The notes under the pieces are model-generated. The model was given only the letters and a program-made list of their open reading frames with translations. It had not been told where the DNA came from and ran no database searches. A stretch of DNA of 64,000 nucleotides from Quillaja saponaria (lineage: Eukaryota; Streptophyta; Magnoliopsida; Fabales; Quillajaceae). The stretch spans positions 23,340,092 through 23,404,091 of the forward strand of contig CM055611.1 of assembly GCA_029379385.1 (NCBI GenBank), written 5' to 3'. A program made the translations under genes and the position numbers. Of this stretch, positions 9,883 through 21,047 are shown piece after piece; positions within the stretch are counted from its first letter, which is position 1, and each line of letters starts with the position of its first letter.

Positions 9883-12586
9883 ATGGATTTCACTGCCATC
9901 TTAGACTTCATCAGTCGCTTGTGGGATTGCAGTTCCAATAGAATTGGTTATATTCGCAACCTTGAAAACAACCTCACCACTTTGCAAAGCATAAGAAATG
10001 AACTCAGGGGTGTTGGCCAAGATGTTAAAATGGAGATTGAACTTGCTGAGGAGCAACAATTGCAGCCTACTTATGAAGTCAGACATTGGCTAGATAACGT
10101 GGAAGCCGTGGAAAAAGAAATCGATCTTATTCTCCAGAAAGGTGCACAAGTAACGGATCCGAATAACTCTTGATTTGAGTTATCCCAATGACTTTTGTGC
10201 AAGCTACAAACTTGGTAAGCGTTTGCCTGTTAAGATTGATGTAGTGAAGGAATTCTTGGACAAAAGGCATAGTTTCCATGTTGTTGCTCAGTACTTGCCA
10301 TATGCTCGGGTGGAAGAGTTACCTTTGGAGACTACTGTGGGCTTGGAACCAAGCTTTGATATGGTGTGTAGATGTTTTGGAGACACTAGTGTGGGCATCA
10401 TTGGCTTATATGGCATGGGGGGCGTTGGCAAGACAACCCTTTTAAAGAAATTCAATAATGATTTCCTTCTTACAAGAACGCATGATTTTGATTTGGTTAT
10501 TTGAGTTGTGGTGTCTCAAGATGTAGATGTTACAAAAGTTCAAGAAGTCATTCGGAACAAATTACATATCCGAAATGAAATGTGGCTAAACAAAAACATG
10601 GATGAAAGAGCAGTTAACATATTTTATATGTTGAAAAGGAAGTTTGTACTGTTGTTAGATGATGTATGGAAAAGATTAGATATATTGAAGTTGGGAGTTC
10701 CTCTTCCAGATGGCAATAATGTGTCTAAAGTAGTTTTCACAACCCGGTCTGAAGAGGTTTGTGGCCATATGGAAGCTCATAGGAGTATCAAAATGGAGTG
10801 CTTGGTAACAGAAAAAGCACTGGAATTGTTTGAAAAGAAAGTGGGGGAAGGGACTCTCAATTCTCATCCAAGTATACCACATTTTGCTGAACAAGTTGCT
10901 GCAAAATGTAAAGGGTTGCCGCTTGTTCTTACCACCACTGGACGAGCCATGGCTAATAAGAAGGATCCCACACAGTGGAAGCGTGTGGTAGAAATTTTGA
11001 AGAGTTATCCATCAAAAGTCTCAGGTATGGTGGATGAAGTATTTCTTATTCTTGAATTCAGCTATGATTGCCTGCCAAGCGCTACACATAAAATTTGTTT
11101 CCTGTACTGTTCTCTGTTCCCAGAGGACCATGATATCAAAAAAGATGAGCTTGTAGAGCTTTGGATTGGAGAGGGATTTTTAGATGAATTTGATAATATA
11201 TACGAAGCACGTAGTGAAGGAGAAGATATCATCAACTGTTTGAAGGTGGCCTGCTTATTGGAGAGCAATAAAACTGAAGATAGTGTGAAGATGCATGATG
11301 TGATTAGAGACATGGCCTTATGGGTAGCATGTGAGCACGGGGAGAAGCCTAAATTTGTGGTTAACGATGGTTCAACTGAAGCCTATAATGTCAATCTTGC
11401 TAAGTGGAAAGAAGCAGAGAGGATGTCATTGTGGGGTTCAAAATCTGGAGATCTGCCTGATGAACATTTTTCTCCCAGTCTCTTGACCATGCTTATTAGA
11501 GAAACTAAGCTGGAGACATTTCCAATTGGCTTCTTTACTTCTGCACAAGCTATCAAAGTATTAGACTTGTCACATAATAGTGCTTTGGTGGAGCTACCTG
11601 CAGAAATAGGTGAATTAGTTAATCTGCATTATTTGAATCTGTCATATACAGGTATAAGAGGGCTGCCCATTGAGCTCAAGAAATTGAGAAGTTTGAGGTG
11701 TTTTCTATTAAATAATTCCTTGCTACTTTATTTTCCAACAACGGTGATATCAAGTCTATTGTCTTTGCAAATGTTCAGTAAATTAATGACTGGCAATGAG
11801 TATAGTGTCTATCTAAGATATGATGAAAGAATCTTGTTGCAGGAGCTAGCATGCTTGGGACACCTTAATGACATAAGCATAGTCTTGTATAGTGCCTCTT
11901 CTGTGCAAGTACTATTGAACTCCCCCCAATTGCAGAAAGGCATCAAATTTCTAAGAGTGGTATGCCATTTCAATTCTTTCGATTCCTTATTACTCAACAT
12001 GTTGTTTCTGTCGTTGAGAAGCATGGAGCGTCTAGAGATACTCGAAATATCAAACTTCAAATCTTCAGAATCTGATCAGGAGGACAACAGGGTGCAGGGT
12101 ATGCTACATGAGTATATCCCTGACAACTCTAAGCTTACAGGGCATGACAACATTTGCAACCTTCGCATATTGTTACTTATTCAGTGTGACATGCTTGATT
12201 TGACCTGGCTCACTCATGCTCCAAATCTTCAAAGTCTCAAAATAGTAGGTTGTGGCTTACTGGAAGAACTTATTGGTGAAAAGTTTGGAGCTGAACAAAG
12301 TCAAGAAGTAAAATGGGATGTTTTTGGGAGTCTTGAAAATCTGGAATTGAGAATTTTGCCTTGACTAAAGAGCATATGTCAACGAGAATTACGATTTCCC
12401 TGCTTGAAGCACATTACAGTGAGGTACTGCCCCGGTTTGACAAAGCTCCCATTCGATTCCCATAGTGCAAACAAGAGTCTGGAACACATTATAGGAGACA
12501 ATGACTGGTGGAAGAGCTTGGCTTGGAAGGATGAATCCTACAAAGGAAGTATTCAGTTCAAAATTTCAAATAGCAAAGCGTTTTGA
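9883..12586 (+). pseudogene. CC-NBS-LRR receptor pseudogene (RPS5-like), tandem paralogue
   Basis: Tandem paralogue of the CNL at 5,946. It starts MDFTAILDFISRLWDC at 9,883 and keeps the P-loop GMGGVGKTT (10,412-10,438), LLLDDVW, KVVFTTRS, CKGLPLVL, CFLYCSLFPED, VKMHDVI (about 11,285) and LRRs, ending WWKSLAWKDE at 12,584-12,586. Three lesions break it. There is a +1 frameshift near 10,165 between the coiled coil and ASYKLGK. A TGA at 10,502-10,504 replaces the Trp of the RNBS-A motif VIWVVVS. A TGA at 12,362-12,364 replaces the Arg of LPRL. The long open stretch 10,508-12,364 lacks the coiled coil and P-loop. Two of the lesions are base substitutions, so sequence error alone does not explain them. 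Confidence 0.85.
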
Positions 12587-13644
12587 TTAAGCATATAGAG
12601 GTTCAGCCTTGGCAATTGTCATCAAATATAAGCACCTTAAACTCTTTTAATATGCTCCTTGTGTTGATTTTTTGTTTACATACAGAATAAAAGCATCTTT
12701 GTTTTCAGATTCTGTTTTTCTTGTCTATGTACGTATACTACTGAACATCAAGTATTTTTTATGAAGAAAGCAAGCATTTTGATCATTAGTTCTTTCACTG
12801 TACTGATCTTCTCAGGCACAATCTTTCCAAGCTTGTAGTTAAAAAAGAATCAGCTACATTGCTGAGTTTTAGTTTTAATAACACTAATTATTGGTGCTGG
12901 TTGAATATATCAGGATAAGTTGCAGTTAAATTTGCGTAAATTACTATTTAAAATACTCAAAGTCCATCTGCAGTCAGTCATATACAATTGTTTAAGAAGA
13001 TTCCTTCGTACCAAATAATTATGACTTTCACATGTTTCAATTTTCAACAGCACTTGAGCCAGAAAAAAAATATAGAGTTACATTATTTTGAAGGAATTTA
13101 ATAAATTAAAAAAAGAAGAATTTCTTAAAAAACTATCTAGCCAGACAAATCTATCCTAAAAGGAAATAGAATCGAGAAGTACAGTATCCCACCAAGTGAG
13201 TTAAATTATTCTTTAGCAAAAACAATTAAGTAAAGTAAGTTAAATTATCATCTATACAGATTACACTATTTCTAAACATTTTTTAGTTTCTATAATTTAA
13301 TTTTAACCAAGGACCGAAAACAATTTTTTCCTTAAATTATGAGACCTTGTTATTGAAGCTAGAAATGCAAATGTGTTCAAGTTTATCTGAAAATAAGATT
13401 CAAAATAGTTTATATAACCTCTATGAACTTATTGAACTCTTAGTAGAAACCATACTCCCATTAGAAATCAAATATATTTTGCTTTCCAAGACCGAAAATA
13501 ATGTTCCATTCCAGTGGCAAATTAAGTACCTGGTAATCTTTCATTGAACTGGGCAGATCAGAATGATTTTTAGTACTAACAGCTGATAAAACCCTTCAAA
13601 ATCAATACCAATAAAAGAATGTGAATGTTTTTATTGGTGGACAG
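12587..13644. other. Spacer between the CNL block and the glycosyltransferase gene
   Basis: Convergent 3' ends: the plus-strand CNL pseudogene on the left, the minus-strand glycosyltransferase on the right. AT-rich, with no coding sequence that I recognise. Confidence 0.5.
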
Positions 13645-16600
13645 TCATTTGCTTCTCATGCAAGTGACAAGAACATCTACAAATTTCTTATACATGTGCC
13701 GCTTCAAGTACTTTCTCTTTACCTTCTTTTTCCCTTCCATCCCCATTTGCACTCTCGCAGACTGATTTTCAATCAAAAATCGAAGATTTTGAGCAAGGAC
13801 ATGATTCCCTGGACGTCCAACAGGATGAAGAAGGCCTGTTACATTGTGCTCAACAATCTCTTGTGTGCCCCCTGCATCTGTTCCAATCACCTGCTCCATA
13901 AGAAAAACAAAATAAGACTGTTGAAGGCTTATTCACAAAATGCGTAGCAGTGGAATTGAGATTGAGAACCATAGCATTGATTGTTGACTAGTTTTACTCT
14001 ACCAATTCGCACAATGACATTTATCAACGAAATTTAAGTATCAATGTTTTTGCTTTAAAAGACCCCATCCCATATAGGAGGCATCACTATCAGATGTAGA
14101 TCCAGAAATGGGTTTCTACTTGTTTGACGATGCACAGAGGTCAAAAGTTGTTAAAATCAAAACTAAAGTACAATTGTCTTACTAATATTTTATTTAAAAT
14201 CCAACTACGTTTCTCACAAAGTGTTATTAAGGTCAAAATCCAATATTTGAATACTACAGATGAACAACCTTTTTTAAGAACCAAAAAACTGCATGACATT
14301 ATAAACTGTCTAGAGTATGCAAAGGTTGAGAAAAAGGAATCTATCAAACAATGCAAAAATACTAAGACAAATAATTTCTCATGTCTAAGCCAGGCGATAA
14401 TAATTTAGAAAGATAGGACTACCAACATCGATCCGTACATGCCTTAATAAACCACGAAGAAAAACTAAGTGTCATACCGGAAGACCAAACGCCATGGCTT
14501 CTATTGTCACTCGACCAAATGTTTCACCCTGTCCCTGTTCACGGTTTGACTAATTAGCCATAGCTTTTCTACATATAAATAAGAGCAAATACTCCTCTGT
14601 TTGATAAGTAAATGACTTCACAAATCATAAGCAACATATGGTTTCTATAAAGTTCTTAAACTGGAAGCTACACTTTTTCTCCCAATTTGAAGGGAATAAC
14701 CCCACCAATAAAAAACATATGTGGCATGCATATATGTGAATGCCTTCCATGATTTTAAACAAGTTCTGTCAGAGGTTGAGTAGTAGCAGACGGGTAGGCG
14801 GACCAGTTTTGCATATTTTCCTCTCCCTCACATTACAAGACCCTTTTCAATAAAATTTATATAAACTACAATGGAGCACCCCCTGAAAACAAAAAACTAA
14901 AGCCCTTGTCCTAAGTACAAAGCTGCAATTTTGATTCCAGATTAGTTGGGTTTTCCAGATTACTAAATAAGAAAAAAGGCCAAATTAATTCAAGGTCAGA
15001 ATTACTAGCACTCTCTTATATAAGAGTTATTATAGGGGGATGTTAATACATTCAAGGAAGTCAAAAATATACTCTTTAAGTACTACGGGCAACATTGTAA
15101 AAGACAAATATACTTTAGAATACTGATTAAGAAAAGAATTAATAAATAATAATGGAGCACTATACTAGAAGATAAAGTGTGGAAATTGATATTACATATG
15201 ACCCGAGTGAATTTTGAAAGAAACCAATAAGTATCAGTGAATAATAACAAAGGAAAAGGAGACCTATTTGTGTGTGTACCTAAGTAAAACATTTTCACAA
15301 TTCATAAAATAATTTGAATATCAACTACCTGAGAATTTATGACGTAAACATCATGCTGCAGAGTAAAGTGAGGCAACACGCGTGCTTGCAGGAGTCCACA
15401 ATACTGATTTTGACAAGTTTGAATGCTGTGCTAAGAAACTTAGGAGTCCTTTCACATAATCTACCTTATTGCTCTTTGAACCAACAGAACCCATGAGAAT
15501 TTTAAGAGACTGCTTCCTTTGATCCTCTATCATCAGAAAGCAATCTCCTCTTTCTGCAGATATTGAAGTTTACAGCATAGGTAAGAACAAATAGAGGTAA
15601 GAGATTATATAACCGTAAAATTTCTTCCTATGTTCTCCTAACCTGTTTAAAGACTCGTTTAAGATGGATGATCTATTCGACAATACATCATCATTCAAAA
15701 ACTGAAACAAACTTCTTATGTGATGTCTTCTAGCCTGAGCAGATAGATCTTGCCTTGAGTTCATTGATTGTCTAATTTTTATTTCATTTTTCAAAGACTT
15801 GTCTTCCATTATCGTGATTGCTGATTCAAGAAGCAGCAGCTGGCCCTTTCCAGGGTTTATGCTACTTAGAGATATCACGAGCACATCTTTATCAGTCAAC
15901 CCCATTTCTTTTCGGACTGAATCGCGCAACAATTGCCTTTTCTCAGACATTTTTTCAGTGCTGAAAGATGGAGTATTGAGTGTACAAGGAATGCCAGCTA
16001 CAAAAGCCATTTCATCATTAACAGACAGAGGAACAACTGCAGGCTGCGATCTGAGCTTTATGCTTTCTTCTTCACACCATTGTAGCCATTGTTTAGACTG
16101 TGATTCAGATAGAAAAATCATCATTTTTACTCTGTGAAGGACAGCCTTTGATCGATCAAAATACTCTTTTCGGTTTTCCATGATCCACCAAGCAACTTGA
16201 CTTCCCCCAGCCGGAAAATGATCAATATATTGTTCTAAAACAAAAGAAGCTGATTGTGAGTTATAATTCTACCACAAGGAAATGCATAAAAGCCAAACAT
16301 GTAAAAAGCCCATCCCAAGGTGGAAGCAGGGCAAGACTTATACTATGACATCTATGTTGAAAACAATATAACGTAAAAGAAAGTTCTTAATAAATTAAAA
16401 TATTGTAGGTATCCGAGGTACATAACTGAGATAAAGCCCCGAGAGTATAAGGACATCACCATGTTTATGATTTTTATTATCATAAAAGTAATTTCCAGAA
16501 TAATTGAAGGCTTTAAATCACCCTATGTGGAGGAGGTTGAACATAAAGAGGACCTTCAGTCAAACCCAGCACATTGAGGTATTGTTGAGATTAAATATAT

Positions 16601-17927
16601 TGTACAATAGAAATGACGCTAAGTATCATAATTCACCAATACATAAGCGGATGTGCAATGGAACCTAATATGTTGCAATGCTTATTCTGCACCTGGAGGG
16701 TTGATTACTAAAGAAAGTATATAACTTTAGTCCCTTTTCAATAGGTTTAGTAAAGCAATTTTGAAATTTTATTGCAATTACAAAATTGAAAATGTACAAA
16801 GATTACAGATGTGATGGACATGCATTTTTCCCCCTATTTTAACTCTAAAACCTCAAATATCAGAAAATTCAATCTCTTTAAAGCTCTACAATATACATAA
16901 AGGAAACAAAAAGCTGTTCTCACCAATCCATGATGCACAGACAGCTGAGCCGGCAATAACAAGGTCCGCCTTCATTGCAGTTTTGAAGCTGAAATCTGCT
17001 TTGTCTTCCAACACCTTGATTCTTCTCCTAGCAAGCTCTGGCATCAGACCACCCTTCCTGCTAAGGACAACAGCAGAAACTGTGGCTCCACAGCTCAAAA
17101 GCTCTGTTGCCAACTCCATCATTGAAAGTGGTGCCCCAGTCATGGAAAGCTCATGGAAGATCAAGATAAATCTCCTGGACCAAACAAGACGTGCGAAAGT
17201 CCGTCTTCCGGTCACAGGTCCCAGAACGCTTCTCAGGACTCCATTCCAAGACTCTATCCTCAGTCAAGCCAAATGGACCAACAAGCAATCCATAAGAAGT
17301 ATTTGTCTTAGGGATATCTGGCTCTTGCTCTTCTATGTCAATTCTCTCCACTTTCATTGTTGCCTTTTGTTTACCTCGCCCATTACCTCTTAAGTTACGT
17401 GCAGGTCTCTTTCTCCTCTTCTTTCCATTTGTATTCCGGTGAGGTGGAACTACATTCCTTTTCTTGGTCAAAGCCACATCTATCCTCTTATCCTTGATTT
17501 CCTTTCCCACATTAATTTCAGTTTTCCCATTTTCAGTTGACAGAGAACTGTTACTGGCAAGTAGATCACGATGCTGACTCTGTCCAGAATCGAAGTTTGT
17601 CTTACTTGGCCTACTTCCAAACCCCAGGAATTCCTCCTTGTTATCACCATGAGCCCACCTGGACTGAACATAAAATCCCAGATAAGCCCAGAGCGTAATC
17701 AATAGCAACCAAAACAACAACCGGTTGCTTCGAAACCACTGTCCACCAACTATACTACTTCGGGCCTCTCTCCGTAGTGTTCGGCTAGAATTCAGCCGCC
17801 GAAATGAAGGAGAATTTTGTGGAGTTGATCTTCCAGACAATGTTGATTTGAAGCCACCACCTGACCTCAATGGAGATTGTCTAACCACATTTCCTTGAAA
17901 CTCCCCTCTATTGTTGCTTTCCTCCAT
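13645..17927 (-). CDS. GT4-family glycosyltransferase, type II membrane protein (At3g15940/At1g52420-like)
   Basis: Five exons fit: 17927-16924, 16234-15614, 15553-15329, 14534-14478 and 13890-13645, all with GT-AG introns. The order is a basic Ser/Arg-rich N-terminus, one membrane anchor at about residues 69-87 (LLFWLLLITLWAYLGFYV), a Lys/Arg-rich stem, then a GT-B fold: FHELSMTGAPLSMMELATEL, AVVPLSVNDE, SLSSINPGKGQ, SLYSAADVYV and GTDAGGTQEIVEHN. The 57-nt fourth exon carries the E-x7-E donor-site motif (ETFGRVTIE). Acceptor and donor sugar are unknown to me; the layout suggests a Golgi or ER enzyme. Two single-base insertions break the frame: an extra T in GACTTTCGC (17,196-17,198) and an extra base at 15,353-15,354 (SAADVY). 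Removing them gives exactly 717 codons with all intron phases matching, so the gene is probably intact and the insertions sequence errors, although recent decay is possible. Confidence 0.85.
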
Positions 17928-20900
17928 TAGTTTTCTAAACTATATGACATTATCAGACAACTCATCCCACACTATTTCAATGAAGTCTTCCTCAAAATTA
18001 GTAGAAGGGTATTGCAGAACACTTCAAACCATCTCATATACACTGCAAAAATTGAAAGGACACTCTAATTCAGCACTGAGTTCATTATTACATGAAAGCA
18101 TGAGGGAGAAAAAGGAAAGTTATATTTTTTTCACACTAGACCCAAATAAAGCAAGAAGGTTAAACTTTCTGCTTGACTAAAACAAGAAGCTAAAAAAGGA
18201 AAGGAAAAACCATAATGCTCTTTGTTTAAGGTTAAACAATGATCAAGAACTGGGAACAGACAATAATGGAAAAAGCCAAAGACTGTTTATTTGTTATTTA
18301 AGCACCACAATGATCAAACTTTCTCCCAACCATAAATGGTGAACCCAAAATTATCCCAGGAATTTTCGATCTATTATTTCATTGGATTTTCTTACCAAAA
18401 CCATAAAGTGCCTAAACTCCAATTCACTAAGAAACACAACTTGTAGCTACTAACTAACGAATCGAACAAATAACCAAGAAACCCAGCAATCTTGTACAGC
18501 TCCAGACCAAGAAACTGAAAAATCAAATCGAATCCTAAGCTCACCCAATATCATTCAACCAAAGTTCTTCCATACTCACTTAGTAAATAATAGAATTTCA
18601 GCTGAGAGTAAGATTAAAAAAAAAATTACATGGATGTCTTTCAGACTTTTGAGCAGGTTCTTCAAGATCACAACTTAATGTTCAACAAGCTCCTTGAATG
18701 TGCTTCCCCAATTACTGTCTCTTGGAGAAGAAAAAAGAAAATTTCTTTGAACTTACAATGGAGTAAGAAAGCAAGACTGAGTCGCAAGGAGTAACCCAGT
18801 GACAAGATGGAGGGTTTTTGGGAGAGGGTCTGAAAGGCGAAAGCAAAGAATGCACGTGCGAGTAGACCCTTGTAAATGCGTTACACCGAATAATTACTCA
18901 ACAAGTGGTTTAGTCTTACTCTTAAACAAGATCGTCGGTGATTCTTACACAACCGTCCGATCAAAATTAATTGCAACACCCGTAACAACTATTGGGTCCC
19001 ACTAATAGATAACTGAAAGGTTTATCATGTTCTTGATTTTTATAATGCCAGAAGTTTATTGGATAAACAAATAATTAATGGGCCCGTCTACTAATATTTG
19101 TACGTATCTTCTTTCTTGATGTATATTATTTTTTTATTTTTGAAAAAAATTAAGGGATTCATTCACAACGCTGTGTTCATGTTGGCTTTAATGAGGACTT
19201 TGAATTTTTAATTGTGAAATTAAATGAATTAGTTTGCTACCCACGTCATGTAAGCATTGGAAGTGGTGCTTTCAAATTTATATAATACACAACATGCCAA
19301 ATTAGTTTACTAAGAGGAATCAATTTCTGTAGTGGGAACAACTATAATATGGTTATTGACAGATAATAGTTTGTTTTATATTTTAGCAACTAGTAAGTAA
19401 ATTAATCTTGTTAACTTTAAGCATCAATATCTTCTTGGCCAATAAAAAACAGTTGATCCCGAAATAATTATTATCATTCCAACATCTGAATATTAACTAA
19501 GATTCAACCAACATTTATGTTAAAACCAATATTTGTTTTGCCAATAAAAATAACCATAATGCTTTGAATATATCTCAAAACCAATAATATACAGCAATGT
19601 TGTGGATCATGCGTTTGCTAGTTGCTAATAAAGGAAGCATAAGCAGAACAACATTTATAGTTTTTACTTCATTATGTACCGCAAGTCCTACAACCTCATT
19701 TTCACATAAATTTTGATAATGTTGCATTCAAAAACCATATGGCCATTATTATATATATAGTTAACAAGAATTTGACTTGGAAGTGTCCAGCATTTTCAAG
19801 GCAAATAGTCAAGTGACCATTAGGTTGTAGTATAAACAAAGCCGAAGCCAAAAATTACTTTGAATGAGACAGCACCAATAGGTAAGCAAAGATGATTATA
19901 TTTCACTCACCATTATCCCACTCAAGACTACCATAAAAATCACAGCCCTCAATACTTGAGAATTCTTAACAGCAGTACACCAGCAAGTAGTCACTCAAGT
20001 CTCAACCAGAAAAGCAAAATCTAATACATAATGTTCTCAAAAGTCAAAACCAAAATAGTTAACCACCAAGATCATAAATAGAGAAAGATCGGCTGCTGCA
20101 GAAAATTCTTGTTCTTTTTCCTTATATAGTTTTTGAAGAAGCCCACTTACATTTCTCACAAGCTTCACAATAAGAAAACCAAACCACAAGAAAAACCTGA
20201 ACACATCAAAACCAACAAGAAATTGTCAGAATCTCTTCCACTATCAATTACAATGGTATAGAAAGACACCACGCTGCATATTCATACCGCACATGTAAAC
20301 AAGCATCTACCACCCGTCAAGCTGCAATATTGATCTTAAATGGACAGCAGCATGAGCAGGCGTTATATGACTGCAACAAAAAAGAAGGGGAAGAAGGGAC
20401 CAAGAAAGTGTCAGGAGAAAGTTCGAGCCAACAGAGCAAAAATGCATTCCCATTCTCAACTCTTACCTAGGCAAGAAATGAGAGAGTATGGGGGTGGGAG
20501 ATTTTCAGACCTAAATTTGGATTATAGTATATATTCCATTCACCATATTTCCTCTTGTCTTTTAATTAATATTGTTTACTTTATTTTCCTTCTTTTAAAT
20601 ATGAAAAACTCGATGGATACTCGGGTAGAAATTAGTTATTAGTTAAGAATAATAAATGTCTTCCTTTGAATATAAACATACTAGAAACTTTTGTAGAGAA
20701 AAAGGTACGAAAAGAAATATTACTTTAAGCTTATGCTTTGTGAATTACTCTAGTGTTAATATTTTTTTGTTCCATAACACATGAATTATGAGAGACTAAA
20801 TTAATATGCAATTAAAAAATAATCAGGAATATTATAGGCTTTGTAATTACCTAAAAATTTTTTTGGAACCTACTGCAGCCCAAAGTGCTCCAGAACACTG

Positions 20901-21047
20901 GAGAACAAAGGGCTTTGAGCAAGGCCTGCATCACCAAATAATGAAAACTAAGAATTTTACAACAATGTTACAACATAAAGTACTTGTTAGAAAATACTAG
21001 ACCTTAGTCTGGTTATTAATAAACAAGCTTCATCCCACTTAAGTACT
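17928..21047. other. Glycosyltransferase 5' leader/promoter and spacer to the Barentsz-like gene
   Basis: On the minus strand, 17,928 to about 18,800 should be the leader and promoter of the glycosyltransferase; a possible leader-intron donor (CAT|GTAATT) lies near 18,630. From about 20,850 to 21,047 is the 3' untranslated region of the Barentsz-like gene. The stretch between, 19,000-20,800, is AT-rich and shows no coding sequence or repeat that I can name. Confidence 0.5.

Noticed and set aside
9669..9941. Small protein upstream of the second CNL.
   Set aside because: It overlaps the CNL start in another frame and has no family features.
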